From G965237725 sp965237725 (GTDB lineage Bacteria > Pseudomonadota > Gammaproteobacteria > Arenicellales > Poriferihabitantaceae): a stretch of 64,000 nt of DNA. The position numbers and the translations under genes were made by a program. Location of the stretch: contig OZ250151.1 in the NCBI GenBank assembly GCA_965237725.1, positions 620,001 to 684,000 on the forward strand, read 5' to 3'. A model generated the notes under the pieces. That model ran no database searches. It saw only the letters and a program-made list of their open reading frames with translations, and was not told the origin of the DNA. This document shows, one piece after another, positions 1 to 9,360 of the stretch (position 1 is its first letter; the number at the start of each line of letters is the position of its first letter).

Positions 1-547
1 AGCAGATTAAATCAAATTGCATGCCATTCAAATTTTTGTACCAGTCACTCGTAACAAACGATACATTTTCAATACCCAGTGCTTGCTGGTTTACAATTGC
101 AATTTCTAGTGCATCGGCAGAAATATCTGTTGCAGTAATTTTAACCTCAGAACACTCTGAAGCAATGGCCAAAGCTATAGCGCCGCTCCCCGTTCCTAAC
201 TCCAAAATAGAACGGGCAGGGTTTTCTTCGATTCGAGCTAAAACCCGTTCCACCAGGGTCTCGGTTTCGTGACGGGGAATTAAGACCGATTGGTTAACCT
301 TTAACAGTAGTGACCAAAATTCCCGAATCCCTGTCAGATAGGCAACTGGAATGCCACGATTTCTTTTTTCAAGCAGATCAGTGTATTGCCGAATCTCGGT
401 ATCATTCAATTGTCGATGACCGTTAGTAATCAGCTCAGCTTCGCTCTGGTCGAGTACTAGCCGCAAAAGAATTCTGCTATCGCTATCTTCCAGATGATTG
501 AATTTTGAATTGGTTCGAGTTTGTTTGAGGATTTCGTCGACGGTCAC
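1..547 (-). CDS. prmC: Release factor glutamine methyltransferase PrmC (3' part outside window)
   Basis: Methylates the glutamine of the GGQ motif in RF1 and RF2, using S-adenosylmethionine. About 182 N-terminal codons are visible. The reading frame opens at a GTG (545-547) and gives the helical N-terminal domain, the family segment GIPVAYLTG followed by IPRHETE, and SAM-binding motif I (LELGTGSGAIALA). The catalytic NPPY motif would lie beyond base 1. The gene starts 15 bp after the prfA stop codon, the usual hemA-prfA-prmC order, so co-transcription with its substrate RF1 is likely. The start could also be a nearby TTG; the identity is firm. Confidence 0.9.
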   Translation of the reverse strand, partial: MTVDEILKQTRTNSKFNHLEDSDSRILLRLVLDQSEAELITNGHRQLNDTEIRQYTDLLEKRNRGIPVAYLTGIREFWSLLLKVNQSVLIPRHETETLVERVLARIEENPARSILELGTGSGAIALAIASECSEVKITATDISADALEIAIVNQQALGIENVSFVTSDWYKNLNGMQFDLIC

Positions 548-562
548 AACAGCGGCTGCCTG

Positions 563-1648
563 TTAACTATTGTTCAATTCAGACAATAACTGGGCTTGAT
601 GCTCTGAAATTAGAGGATCGATTAAATGATCTACATTCCCTCCCAGGACTTCATCCAGCTTGTATAAAGTCAAATTCACCCGATGATCGGTTACACGCCC
701 CTGGGGGAAGTTGTAAGTACGAATTCTTTCTGAACGATCACCGCTACCAACCAGGGACTTTCGGGTACTGGCTTCTGCTTGTTGTTGCTCCTGAATCTGT
801 GCTTCCAGCAGTCGTGATTTCAAAACTGACATCGCTCGCGCCCGGTTCTTATGTTGTGAACGCTCGTCCTGACATTCAACCACAACACCTGTAGGCAGAT
901 GAGTAAGGCGAATGGCTGAATCGGTTTTGTTCACATGTTGACCTCCAGACCCCGATGCACGGAAGGTATCAACCCGTAAATCCGACGGGTTTATTTCAAT
1001 TTCATCCATCTCATCCGCTTCAGGCATCACCGCAACGGTACATGCAGAGGTATGTATACGACCCTGGGATTCCGTCTCTGGTACCCTTTGCACTCGATGA
1101 GCGCCGGATTCAAATTTTAATCTTGAATACGCTCCGATGCCCTCGATTCGACTGATAATTTCTTTATAGCCACCATGATCACCCTCACTTCTGCTCATCA
1201 CTTCCACTTTCCAGCGGCGACTCTCGGCGTAGGCGCTGTACATTTTAAACAAATCCCCGGAAAACAATGCGGCTTCATCGCCTCCAGTCCCTGCACGAAT
1301 TTCCAAAAAAATATTGCGATTATCATTTTGATCTTTTGGCAATAATAATGTTTGAAGATTGCTCTGGCATTTTTCCATGCTTTGCTGCAATAGCGGCAAT
1401 TCTTCTTTTGCCATTTCCCGAATAGTTTTGTCTCCATCTTCCAGCATCATCTGAGTTTCAGCGATTTCACCATCGAGACTCTGGTACTGATTAAAAGTCT
1501 CAACGATTGGAAGGATTTCAGACAACTCAATGGATAATTTTCGGAACAAATCCTGATCAGATATGGTATCCGGGTCGGATAACAAAACATTAATTTCTTC
1601 GTGTCGATCTACGACCTGATTTAGTTTTTCTTTAGTTGAGGGATTCAT
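563..1648 (-). CDS. prfA: Peptide chain release factor 1 (RF1)
   Basis: Recognises UAA and UAG in the ribosomal A site and triggers peptide release. The 361 residues match the usual RF1 length. The codon-recognition tripeptide of RF1 (P-x-T) appears as PET at about residues 190-192, in the context RVPETESQGRIHTSAC. The catalytic GGQ is at about 235-237 (SGSGGQHVNKTDSA). It sits between hemA and prmC on the same strand, with 51 bp to hemA and 15 bp to prmC, forming the common heme/translation-termination operon. No disruption is seen. Confidence 0.97.
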   Translation of the reverse strand: MNPSTKEKLNQVVDRHEEINVLLSDPDTISDQDLFRKLSIELSEILPIVETFNQYQSLDGEIAETQMMLEDGDKTIREMAKEELPLLQQSMEKCQSNLQTLLLPKDQNDNRNIFLEIRAGTGGDEAALFSGDLFKMYSAYAESRRWKVEVMSRSEGDHGGYKEIISRIEGIGAYSRLKFESGAHRVQRVPETESQGRIHTSACTVAVMPEADEMDEIEINPSDLRVDTFRASGSGGQHVNKTDSAIRLTHLPTGVVVECQDERSQHKNRARAMSVLKSRLLEAQIQEQQQAEASTRKSLVGSGDRSERIRTYNFPQGRVTDHRVNLTLYKLDEVLGGNVDHLIDPLISEHQAQLLSELNNS

Positions 1649-1699
1649 TGCAATAGCGCATTACCGGTCAGCAAAACAAATTTGCTGGACTGGAATAAG

Positions 1700-2947
1700 T
1701 TAGAGATTAAAAAGTTTACGTGCTGCCGCGATGATACTGGCATTTCCCTCGATATCAGCCTGCTTTAATACCTGACTGGGCTGATGGGCGATTTTATTGG
1801 TTAATTCCCTGGCGAACTGCTCAAGAACCTGAGATGGGTCCTGGCCATTGTCGAGTTTTTTCAATGCACGTTCGAGCTCACTTTGTTTTAAATCGTTGAG
1901 ACCCTGGCGAAATGATTTAATAGCGGGCACAGATTCGAGGGAACGCATCCAGCGCATAAATTTAACCACTTGCAGGTCGATGATGTTTTCCGCCTCCGCT
2001 GCAGCACGCAATCGAATTTCCCGATTCTCATCCACCATGGATTTCAAATCATCTACGGTATACAGATAAACGTCCTTGAGTTGACTGACTTCTGGCTCAA
2101 CATCACGCGGAACGGCGAGGTCGAGAATAAACATGGGACTGTGTTTTCTTTTCTTGAGTGCAGCTTCAATGGCGCCTTTGCCTAGAATGGGTAACGTACT
2201 GGCAGTTGAAGTCACTACAATATCTGACTGATGGAGTCGATCCGGAATTTGGGAAAGGGTTATGGCCTCACTACCAATTTCACCTGCCAGTCTTTGCGCT
2301 CGATCAATGGAACGATTGGCAATAATGATATGTTTGACCTTGTTCTGTTTAAGATGCTTGGCTACTAATTCTATGGTTTCCCCAGCACCAATGAGCAATA
2401 CCGTTTGGTCCTCCAGTCTCTCAAATACGCGCCGGGCGAGATTCACACCGGAATATGCGACTGATACTGCATTTGCACCAATCTCAGTATCCGTTCTGAC
2501 CTGTTTGGCAACATTAAAAGTATGCTGGAACAGTCGATTTAAAACTTTTCCCGTGGTTCCCGTATTGGAAGCAGTATGAAATGCATCCTTCATTTGCCCG
2601 AGTATTTGTGGCTCACCCAAGACCATGGAATCCAGACCTGAAGCCACACGAAACGCATGTTTCACTGCGGACTCATTGGGAAACAGATAAATACTTTTGT
2701 TCAGCTCCCCCGAATCGAGCCCGCTATAGTCGGAAAGCCAGGCTAAAATATTTTCTTTGCTGTCGCTCTCCTGACCACAATATATCTCGGTACGATTGCA
2801 AGTGGATAGAATTGCCGCTTCACTGGCCCCGGCTGACTGGGTTAAATCTGCCAGCGCTTGCTGAATTGAATCAGGGCCGAACGCCGCTTTTTCCCTGATC
2901 TCAATAGATGCAGTTTCATGGTTTAGGCCAAGGGCTAGGAGGTGCAT
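1700..2947 (-). CDS. hemA: Glutamyl-tRNA reductase
   Basis: Reduces glutamyl-tRNA(Glu) to glutamate-1-semialdehyde with NADPH, the first committed step of C5-pathway heme and tetrapyrrole synthesis. Length is 415 residues. The catalytic cysteine is Cys50 in STCNRTE; the NADPH-binding region follows (VLLIGAGETIELVAKHL), and the C-terminal dimerisation helices end the protein. It heads the hemA-prfA-prmC cluster. The divergent lipoprotein gene lies about 200 bp upstream, so a bidirectional promoter region between 2948 and 3155 is expected. The window also holds ferrochelatase (hemH) for the last step of the same pathway. Confidence 0.96.
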   Translation of the reverse strand: MHLLALGLNHETASIEIREKAAFGPDSIQQALADLTQSAGASEAAILSTCNRTEIYCGQESDSKENILAWLSDYSGLDSGELNKSIYLFPNESAVKHAFRVASGLDSMVLGEPQILGQMKDAFHTASNTGTTGKVLNRLFQHTFNVAKQVRTDTEIGANAVSVAYSGVNLARRVFERLEDQTVLLIGAGETIELVAKHLKQNKVKHIIIANRSIDRAQRLAGEIGSEAITLSQIPDRLHQSDIVVTSTASTLPILGKGAIEAALKKRKHSPMFILDLAVPRDVEPEVSQLKDVYLYTVDDLKSMVDENREIRLRAAAEAENIIDLQVVKFMRWMRSLESVPAIKSFRQGLNDLKQSELERALKKLDNGQDPSQVLEQFARELTNKIAHQPSQVLKQADIEGNASIIAAARKLFNL

Positions 2948-3155
2948 AACGGGTAACTCAGCTTAGTTAATCAGTGGCACATTGGTAAATACGGTTATAT
3001 GCGTGAAGTTCAAGCTTAAATCATGCCAAATCTTCTAGCATGTAAAGAAATCACGCCATGCCTTATATTCCAGGCTTTATATTATAGTGGCTATGGGGGA
3101 TAAAATCCCTATCTAATAAATAAGCTGTAATGATATTGCTATTATTTGGTAGACT

Positions 3156-5087
3156 TTGACTATAAATTTCTTCGGTGTTATCCCGATCCAAAACTTGAAG
3201 CCAAATCATTCAAAAATTCCGTCACTGCCGCACATATTAGATCATTGGATCTTGCGACAAGTATTGGCTGCAACTACAGTAATTACCCTGTCCGGTTGTC
3301 AATTATTACCACATTCCACCAGCAATACCAGGAATGAAGACACTGAAACTTCTCGACAATCCGAACAAAATTCCGATCTGGCCGCAAAGTCTCAGCTAAG
3401 TGCTGAACTGTTATACGATCTGCTGGTTGCTGATATTGCCAACCAGCGAAGCCATCCTGACCTCGCACTGGAGTCATTGTCCAGAGCAGCCTATCAGACA
3501 CGAGATCGTCGAATTATCGCTGATGCCATTTCCCTTGCAATGAGTATTGGAGAATATGAGCAGGCTATCGGTCTTACCCAGCTTCTTAATCGACTGGAAC
3601 CCGATAATTACGCGGTGAGCCTAACCCTGGCTCGAGCACATTTTGAGCAGGGTAAAATCAATAATGGGTTTGAAATTTTAATTAACCTTATCAATGTCCA
3701 GGACGATAAAGACACCGCAATTTTTCAGGACGTCGCTACAATTCTCGCCCGTCAAAACCCGGAAACGGTGTTGAATGATTTCCAGGCCGATGTGAATTAT
3801 GACGCAGAAAATGAAAAGCAGGTATTTACCGCCGCACTGCTTGCCTCACGAATTGAAAATGTGGAAGCGTATTCGCAACTGCTGGACGACACACTGAATT
3901 TAAAACCCGACTGGGAAATTCCCGGTATTTTGAAATTGAACAATTTATCTATCCAGGAAATTGACGCAATTGACATTGATGCAATAGAAATCGATGCCAT
4001 GGAAAAGTTTGCGTTACGTCATTTGAAAGAATTTCCAGCCCATGAACGATTTCGCGTTCAATACGCAAGGCTGTTAATTCAACAGGATCAGATAGATGAC
4101 GCCCTGGTACATCTGGAAATGGTTTTAAAAGACAATCCAGATTCAACAGAAAGTCTGTTCACTGTTGGTGCGATATACCTTGAACGCGGATTATTCGAGC
4201 AGGCTAAAGCGCCGCTAAGCCATTACCTTGAAATTAATCCGAGTGACGACCAGGTTCGGATGTATCTGGCAGAAATTGAGTTTGAACAGGAAAACTATAC
4301 CGATGCGGCCTATTTCCTCCACGGCATATCATCCGAGAGGCATTATATCGATGCCCAGGTTAAACTGGCTCGAATTAAAGCACTGCGTGAAAATGTCGAA
4401 GCCGGATTATCGTATTTACAACAAATCGATACCATAAGCGATGATGAAACGGCTCGAATTATTCTCGAACAGGATTTGTTGCTTAGAGACCACGACCTGC
4501 TGGATCGGGCGCTTTTGAGTCTCGGTGATGGCTTAAATCAATTACCTGATCATCCCGACTTACTCTACAACAGAGGGTTACTTGCCGCACAATTAAATAT
4601 GCTCGAGGTTCACGAAGCGGACATGCGAAAGCTAATTCAAATCCAGCCCGATAATGCCCATGCCTACAATGCTTTGGGTTACACCCTTGCAGATCAAACC
4701 GATCGACTGGAAGAAGCCATGGAATTAATTTCCCATGCTAATAAACTATTACCCAACAATGCGTTTATTCTTGATAGCATGGGATGGATACATTTTCGAC
4801 TGGGGCAAAACGAGCAGGCCCTTGATTATCTTCGACAGGCCCTGGTAGTACGACAGGATGCAGAAATCGCGGCGCATCTTGGCGAAGTGTTGTGGACTCT
4901 GGGAAATACCGATGAAGCGCTGGAAATCTGGAAAAAGGGCACCCAGTGGGGACCTGACAATGCCGTGTTAAAAGCCACCATCGAACGCTTATCACAGCAA
5001 CAATCACATAATATTATGTTATATGAAACGTTCAGTGCTGGGACTATGATTTATGATTCGCACCCCGCTCACTCAATCCACGGTTAA
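3156..5087 (+). CDS. TPR-repeat outer-membrane-type lipoprotein
   Basis: A long protein made almost entirely of tetratricopeptide repeats, preceded by a lipoprotein signal. The lipobox LSGC puts the lipidated cysteine at about residue 48 if translation starts at the TTG at 3156. That makes an unusually long signal, so an internal TTG (for example 3252, giving MRQVLAATTVITLSGC) is equally plausible. TPR units recur from about residue 85 to the C-terminus, e.g. ALGYTLADQTDRLEEAMEL and DSMGWIHFRLGQNEQALDY. Proteins of this kind commonly precede lolB in gammaproteobacteria. A scaffold role at the envelope is the family expectation; the partner is unknown. The lolB gene follows after 24 bp. Confidence 0.85.
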   Translation: MTINFFGVIPIQNLKPNHSKIPSLPHILDHWILRQVLAATTVITLSGCQLLPHSTSNTRNEDTETSRQSEQNSDLAAKSQLSAELLYDLLVADIANQRSHPDLALESLSRAAYQTRDRRIIADAISLAMSIGEYEQAIGLTQLLNRLEPDNYAVSLTLARAHFEQGKINNGFEILINLINVQDDKDTAIFQDVATILARQNPETVLNDFQADVNYDAENEKQVFTAALLASRIENVEAYSQLLDDTLNLKPDWEIPGILKLNNLSIQEIDAIDIDAIEIDAMEKFALRHLKEFPAHERFRVQYARLLIQQDQIDDALVHLEMVLKDNPDSTESLFTVGAIYLERGLFEQAKAPLSHYLEINPSDDQVRMYLAEIEFEQENYTDAAYFLHGISSERHYIDAQVKLARIKALRENVEAGLSYLQQIDTISDDETARIILEQDLLLRDHDLLDRALLSLGDGLNQLPDHPDLLYNRGLLAAQLNMLEVHEADMRKLIQIQPDNAHAYNALGYTLADQTDRLEEAMELISHANKLLPNNAFILDSMGWIHFRLGQNEQALDYLRQALVVRQDAEIAAHLGEVLWTLGNTDEALEIWKKGTQWGPDNAVLKATIERLSQQQSHNIMLYETFSAGTMIYDSHPAHSIHG

Positions 5088-5111
5088 TCCGTAATCACGC
5101 CATTTTCGACG

Positions 5112-5774
5112 ATGCAAATATTCATACGCACGCTTGTCCTGATCGTACTCATCCTGCAAACCAGCTGTGCTGTTTATTCGCCAACCCGATCCGCCAACTT
5201 AAATGAAAGAAATCAATTGTGGCAGGCACAAAAAGCCAGAAATTCAGCCATTGAAAGCTGGGTTCTGAAAGCAAAAATGGGTGTAAAAACCGGCAAGAAA
5301 GGGGGATCTGCCACGGTTAACTGGAATTATATGGATCAAAGCCAGGAAATTGAGCTCTACGGTCCCTTTGGCGGTGGTCGTGTGCAAATTTCTGCCACAG
5401 CGGATTCCGCGATCCTCAAAGACACCAAAGGCAAAGTTATTGTTGGGAATACCGCAGAAGAAGTCTTGCACGATCGGCTCGGTTGGCAAGTACCTTTCAC
5501 AGAACTGATTATGTGGTCTCGGGGTTTACCGGATACAACGGCCACAGATATTGAAATTGACGAATATGGCCTGCTAAAAAGTTTAAACCAGGGAAAATGG
5601 CATGTGGAATATCAGGAATACCGCCTGATTAATGAGCTGATCCTGCCAAGAAAACTAATCATTTCAGCGTTGCCGGGAACTATGGAAATTTACGATGATG
5701 ACGGAAACTATATTGGTGACGAGCTTACCGTTAAATTTATTATGAAACGCTGGAGAGGCATCAACGGCGTCTGA
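5112..5774 (+). CDS. lolB: Outer-membrane lipoprotein insertion protein LolB
   Basis: Accepts lipoproteins from the periplasmic carrier LolA and inserts them in the outer membrane. Its 220 residues begin with a hydrophobic signal and a lipobox (LQTSC, Cys19). The rest matches the LolB fold: a SWVLKAKMGVKT strand, then a GPFGGGRVQI segment, and a C-terminal half ending KFIMKRWRG. It lies between the TPR lipoprotein and ispE, 22 bp before the ispE start, which is the classic position of lolB. Confidence 0.92.
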   Translation: MQIFIRTLVLIVLILQTSCAVYSPTRSANLNERNQLWQAQKARNSAIESWVLKAKMGVKTGKKGGSATVNWNYMDQSQEIELYGPFGGGRVQISATADSAILKDTKGKVIVGNTAEEVLHDRLGWQVPFTELIMWSRGLPDTTATDIEIDEYGLLKSLNQGKWHVEYQEYRLINELILPRKLIISALPGTMEIYDDDGNYIGDELTVKFIMKRWRGINGV

Positions 5775-5796
5775 AAACGTTGGTCCGAAGCGCGTT

Positions 5797-6639
5797 GTGT
5801 CAGTAAAATTCCCTCACCCCCTGGTCTACAAATCCCCGGGGAAAATCAATCTGTTCTTGCATGTAACCGGAAAAAGGAATGACGGTTATCATTGCGTTGA
5901 AACCGCATTCCAGTTTTTAAATTTTTTCGATACACTGACTTTTGAAATTACAACGGATAAAATAATTCAACGTGTTGATGATCATCCATTTCACCTTCCG
6001 GCCGATGATCTGATAGTCCACGCAGCTGAATTGCTGAGAAAGGAATTTAATGGGGAAACCCCTGGCGTTAAAATCACCTTAAATAAAAAAATTCCACCCG
6101 GCTCAGGAATGGGCGGTGGTAGCTCAAATGCGGCAATAACCTTGTTAGCACTAAATGAGCTATGGAACACCCAATTTAGTCATTCGAAATTACAGCAAAT
6201 CGGATTGGCCCTGGGCGCTGATGTACCCGTATTTATTTATGGTAAATCTTGCTGGGCAACCGGAGTAGGCGAAATTTTCAGACCATTTGAACCTGAGGCG
6301 AGCTGGTATTGTTTTTGTATTCCCGATGTTTCAGTTTCAACTGCAACCATATTTAATCATCCGGACCTTGAACGAAATCACTTATCAATCTCGCATAGCG
6401 AATATCACTGCGGGAACACCAGCAACGATCTTGAAAAAATCACGCGATTGCTATACCCCGAAGTAAATCGCGCCTTTGAAATATTAAGTGAATTCGGTGA
6501 GCCCCGAATGAATGGAAGCGGATCTTCGTTGTTCCTGCCCTGTATTTCGGAGCAAGCGGCCCATGAAACAATTTGTCAATTACCCAATGATTTAAATTGC
6601 TTTGTTGCTCAGTCGTCAAATAATTTCAATTACAAATAA
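5797..6639 (+). CDS. ispE: 4-diphosphocytidyl-2-C-methyl-D-erythritol kinase
   Basis: Phosphorylates CDP-methylerythritol in the MEP isoprenoid pathway. It is a GHMP kinase of 280 residues. The start is a GTG at 5797. The substrate loop SPGKINLFLHV (about 13-23) and the glycine-rich ATP loop PPGSGMGGGSSNAA (about 100-113) are intact; GADVP (about 140-144) holds the catalytic aspartate. In many gammaproteobacteria tRNA-Gln and prs follow directly; here an opposite-strand agmatinase and a long spacer intervene. Confidence 0.95.
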   Translation: MSVKFPHPLVYKSPGKINLFLHVTGKRNDGYHCVETAFQFLNFFDTLTFEITTDKIIQRVDDHPFHLPADDLIVHAAELLRKEFNGETPGVKITLNKKIPPGSGMGGGSSNAAITLLALNELWNTQFSHSKLQQIGLALGADVPVFIYGKSCWATGVGEIFRPFEPEASWYCFCIPDVSVSTATIFNHPDLERNHLSISHSEYHCGNTSNDLEKITRLLYPEVNRAFEILSEFGEPRMNGSGSSLFLPCISEQAAHETICQLPNDLNCFVAQSSNNFNYK

Positions 6640-6646
6640 TATTCGC

Positions 6647-7609
6647 TCAGAATTTTTCACCTAATTTATGCCGCGCCACGTACAGGCCTATAAAATCATA
6701 AATAATTGTTGCCGCCAGAAGTGAAGTGATCTCAGCGTGATCATAGGACGGAGACACTTCGACCAAATCCATGCCAACCAAATTTAACCCGCGTAAGCCG
6801 CGAACGATTTTCAGCGTCTGGGCAGAACTCAAACCACCGCAAACCGGCGTTCCCGTACCAGGGGCAAAAGCCGGGTCAACACAATCAATATCAAATGTTA
6901 AATAAGTTTTATTATTTTTAATAATTCGTTTTATATTGTCGAGCAACTCCTCTTCGCTATGGTCATGAACCCAGTCGGCATAAAAAATATTAAAACCCAT
7001 GGATTTTTCGTTGGTTGTACGAATACCGACCTGGACCGATTGTTCAGGATTGACTAATCCTTCTTTAACCGCATGATAGAACATGGTGCCATGATCGATA
7101 CGCCAACCATCATCTTCCCAGGTATCGGTATGAGCGTCAAAATGTAAGAGTGAAATGGGGCCATGTTTTTTCACATGGGCCCGTAACAGTGGCAGGGTCA
7201 GGAAATGGTCACCACCCATGGACAAAACAGCGGTATCTGTATTTATTATGGTTTCGATATGTTTCTGAATTTGATCCGGCACGTTCTCAGGGCGGCCATG
7301 ATCAAAACTACAATCACCATAATCCACTACTTTCAATAGTTCAAATGCATCGAATTCCCAGGGATAATTTCGTTGCCAGGCCACCTCTGTTGATGCCTCC
7401 CGAATACCACGCGGACCGAAACGGGTTCCCGGTCGATTGGTGGTTGCCGTATCAAAGGGTATCCCGGTAATTGCCAGTTCTGCTTCAGCCAGATCTTTGG
7501 TATACATCCGACGGGCAAAACTCAATGCTCCAGAGTAAGTGGGTTCGGGCGTAACCGGGCCAAAGGATTTATCGGTAAATGCCTGATCAATTTTATCGGG
7601 TGAATTCAT
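6647..7609 (-). CDS. speB: Agmatinase (ureohydrolase family)
   Basis: Hydrolyses agmatine to putrescine and urea, a polyamine route starting from arginine. The ureohydrolase dimanganese ligands are all visible: GGDH (about 132-135), DAHTD (about 158-162) and DIDCVDPAFAPGTG (about 240-253). The 320-residue length and the N-terminal segment NRPGTRFGPRGIREAS fit agmatinases rather than arginases, though guanidino-acid hydrolases share the same motifs, so the exact substrate is inferred. It converges with ispE, leaving only 7 bp between the stops, and has no obvious polyamine partner gene nearby. It interrupts the usual ispE-tRNA-prs order. Confidence 0.9.
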   Translation of the reverse strand: MNSPDKIDQAFTDKSFGPVTPEPTYSGALSFARRMYTKDLAEAELAITGIPFDTATTNRPGTRFGPRGIREASTEVAWQRNYPWEFDAFELLKVVDYGDCSFDHGRPENVPDQIQKHIETIINTDTAVLSMGGDHFLTLPLLRAHVKKHGPISLLHFDAHTDTWEDDGWRIDHGTMFYHAVKEGLVNPEQSVQVGIRTTNEKSMGFNIFYADWVHDHSEEELLDNIKRIIKNNKTYLTFDIDCVDPAFAPGTGTPVCGGLSSAQTLKIVRGLRGLNLVGMDLVEVSPSYDHAEITSLLAATIIYDFIGLYVARHKLGEKF

Positions 7610-7830
7610 GGTTTTTGCCGCATTGATTAATATGAATTAGTCGGCGAGTCTAACAAATCTAACCCTGTTTAGATTGTAAATCTGCGGTCCCTTAACAGGT
7701 AGCACTAAACTTCAGGTGGTATTCATGGTCTACTTTTATACTGTCAGGCATATTAATTCTGGTGATCATGAACTATTGTTGGAACTGTTATTGATCGCGC
7801 GATTTTCGGATTGAGTCCTATAATGTTTAT

Positions 7831-7933
7831 CTGGATTTTGAGCCCGAAAACCTTCTCCGATCAGGTCGAATTCCCTCACTGACTGACCTGATCATTGTAA
7901 AACGCCCCTGGAATCATCGGGGGCGTCCTTTTT
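7831..7933 (+). ncRNA. Candidate small RNA in the speB-tRNA-Gln spacer
   Basis: The 683-bp spacer 7610-8292 has no credible protein gene. Two consecutive perfect hairpins lie on the + strand. The first pairs GATCAGGTC (7859-7867) with GACCTGATC (7885-7893). The second pairs ACGCCCC (7902-7908) with GGGGCGT (7920-7926) and is followed at once by CCTTTTT (7927-7933), a textbook intrinsic terminator. A TATAAT box lies at 7819-7824, so a transcript starting near 7831 would be about 100 nt. The only -35-like hexamer (TTGATC, 7791-7796) is spaced too far away. No protein gene on this strand ends here, so the terminator needs another transcript. The small RNA is inferred. Confidence 0.45.
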
Positions 7934-8183
7934 AGCTTAATTCTTGACCTTTTTCGCAGCTTTTGATTGACAGAGAACCGGCTGGCAATCAAAATACGCC
8001 GGATTTTCAACGGGTAACCAGAATATGGCAAATCTGGTACTGGATTGACTGGGTCTTGTCTCAAATTACAGCCATACTATTTGGTTCTTATTTGGAAATA
8101 CCTTCCACAACTAATTGATATTTATTATTAAACATCATTTAATCTACCCGTATTGCAAAGTTGTGTCGCTCTATTTAAACCGG

Positions 8184-8226
8184 GTCTCAAGTGAGTCTCA
8201 AGTGAGTCTTAGGCGAGTCTTGGAGG
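8184..8226. repeat. 11-bp tandem repeat upstream of tRNA-Gln
   Basis: Four head-to-tail units: GTCTCAAGTGA (8184-8194), the same again (8195-8205), GTCTTAGGCGA (8206-8216) and GTCTTGGAGG (8217-8226). The first two are identical, the others decay. The 11-bp period is close to one DNA helical turn, so each unit would face the same side of the helix. It lies about 65 bp upstream of tRNA-Gln and could be a phased protein-binding or curvature site, or simple slippage. Confidence 0.7.
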
Positions 8227-8292
8227 ATTTATGGAATTGGGCGGGTTTAGTGAACATTATGTAATCTGATTTAAAAATTGACCAAATCGTAT

Positions 8293-8370
8293 TGGGGTGT
8301 AGCCAAGTGGCCTAAGGCACCAGGTTTTGATCCTGGCATTTCGGAGGTTCGAATCCTCCCACCCCAGCCA
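8293..8370 (+). tRNA. glnU: tRNA-Gln (anticodon TTG)
   Basis: Full cloverleaf. The acceptor stem TGGGGTG (8293-8299) pairs with CACCCCA, followed by discriminator G and an encoded CCA. The anticodon arm is CCAGG-TTTTGAT-CCTGG with TTG in the middle of the loop. The T arm is GGAGG-TTCGAAT-CCTCC. A tRNA-Gln immediately before prs is a known gammaproteobacterial arrangement. Only 18 bp separate it from prs, so the two may be transcribed together. Confidence 0.95.
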
Positions 8371-8388
8371 TTAAACTTGTGAGGAATT

Positions 8389-9342
8389 ATGGTTTCACCT
8401 GAAAATCTGGCGATATTTGCAGGAAATGCAAATCCAGATCTCGCTATGGAAGTCGTGCAATCTCTGGGGATTCCCCTGGGAAAAGCAACTGTGGGTACAT
8501 TTAGCGATGGCGAAATTAATATCGAGATTATGGAAAATGTCCGCGGCAGAGACATTTTTATTATCCAGCCAACTTGCGCACCCAGTAATGACAACCTGAT
8601 GGAATTACTTGTCATGATCGATGCAATAAAACGGTCGTCCGCTGGTCGGATAACCGCAGTCATTCCCTATTTTGGCTATGCCCGGCAGGATCGTCGACCC
8701 CGAACCGCCAGAGTTGCCATTTCGGCCAAACTGGTGGCTGAGATGATTGGCGTTTCTGGCGCCGACCGGGTTTTGACCATGGATCTGCACGCAGACCAGA
8801 TTCAGGGGTTTTTCGATATCCCCACGGATAATATTTATGGCTCGCCAGTTTTAATGAGTGAACTTTGGCGCAAGCAATTACCCAATCCAATCATTGTTTC
8901 TCCGGATGTAGGCGGTGTGGTTCGAGCCCGGGCAATGGCCAAACAACTGGAAACCGATCTTGCCATAATAGACAAACGTCGACCCAAAGCCAATGAAGCT
9001 AAGGTCATGCATATCATTGGTGATGTAAGCAACCGTTCATGCATACTTATCGATGATATGGTTGACACCGCGGGAACGCTTTGTGAAGCAGCCCGCGCAT
9101 TAAAAGAACATGGTGCGACTAAAGTTTTAGCGAGTTGTACCCACGCGGTTTTGTCAGGGGGTGCCAGCGAAAGAATAAACAATTCAGAAATCGATGAACT
9201 ACTGGTCACCAATACCATTCCCCTTAGCCCAGAAGCTGCGAATTGTAAAAAGATCACCCAGCTCAGCGTGGCTGAATTATTAGCAGAATCTATCCGTCGG
9301 GTTGCGACGGGGGATTCAATTAGCAACCTATTTATAGATTAA
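8389..9342 (+). CDS. prs: Ribose-phosphate pyrophosphokinase
   Basis: Makes PRPP from ribose 5-phosphate and ATP for purine, pyrimidine, histidine, tryptophan and NAD synthesis. It has 317 residues, the standard bacterial length. Signatures include FSDGEINIEI near the N-terminus, the catalytic flexible region YFGYARQDRRPRTARVAIS, DLHADQIQGFFDIP, and the PRPP loop LIDDMVDTAGTL. The ATG at 8389 follows a good ribosome-binding site (GAGG, 5 bp spacing). It heads prs-rplY-pth-ychF. Confidence 0.97.
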   Translation: MVSPENLAIFAGNANPDLAMEVVQSLGIPLGKATVGTFSDGEINIEIMENVRGRDIFIIQPTCAPSNDNLMELLVMIDAIKRSSAGRITAVIPYFGYARQDRRPRTARVAISAKLVAEMIGVSGADRVLTMDLHADQIQGFFDIPTDNIYGSPVLMSELWRKQLPNPIIVSPDVGGVVRARAMAKQLETDLAIIDKRRPKANEAKVMHIIGDVSNRSCILIDDMVDTAGTLCEAARALKEHGATKVLASCTHAVLSGGASERINNSEIDELLVTNTIPLSPEAANCKKITQLSVAELLAESIRRVATGDSISNLFID

Positions 9343-9360
9343 CCGAGAAAGAGAAAGAAA

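Noticed and set aside
8271..8663. 130-codon open frame on the minus strand across tRNA-Gln and the prs start
   Set aside because: It is antisense to a tRNA and to a firmly identified gene and has no family pattern.
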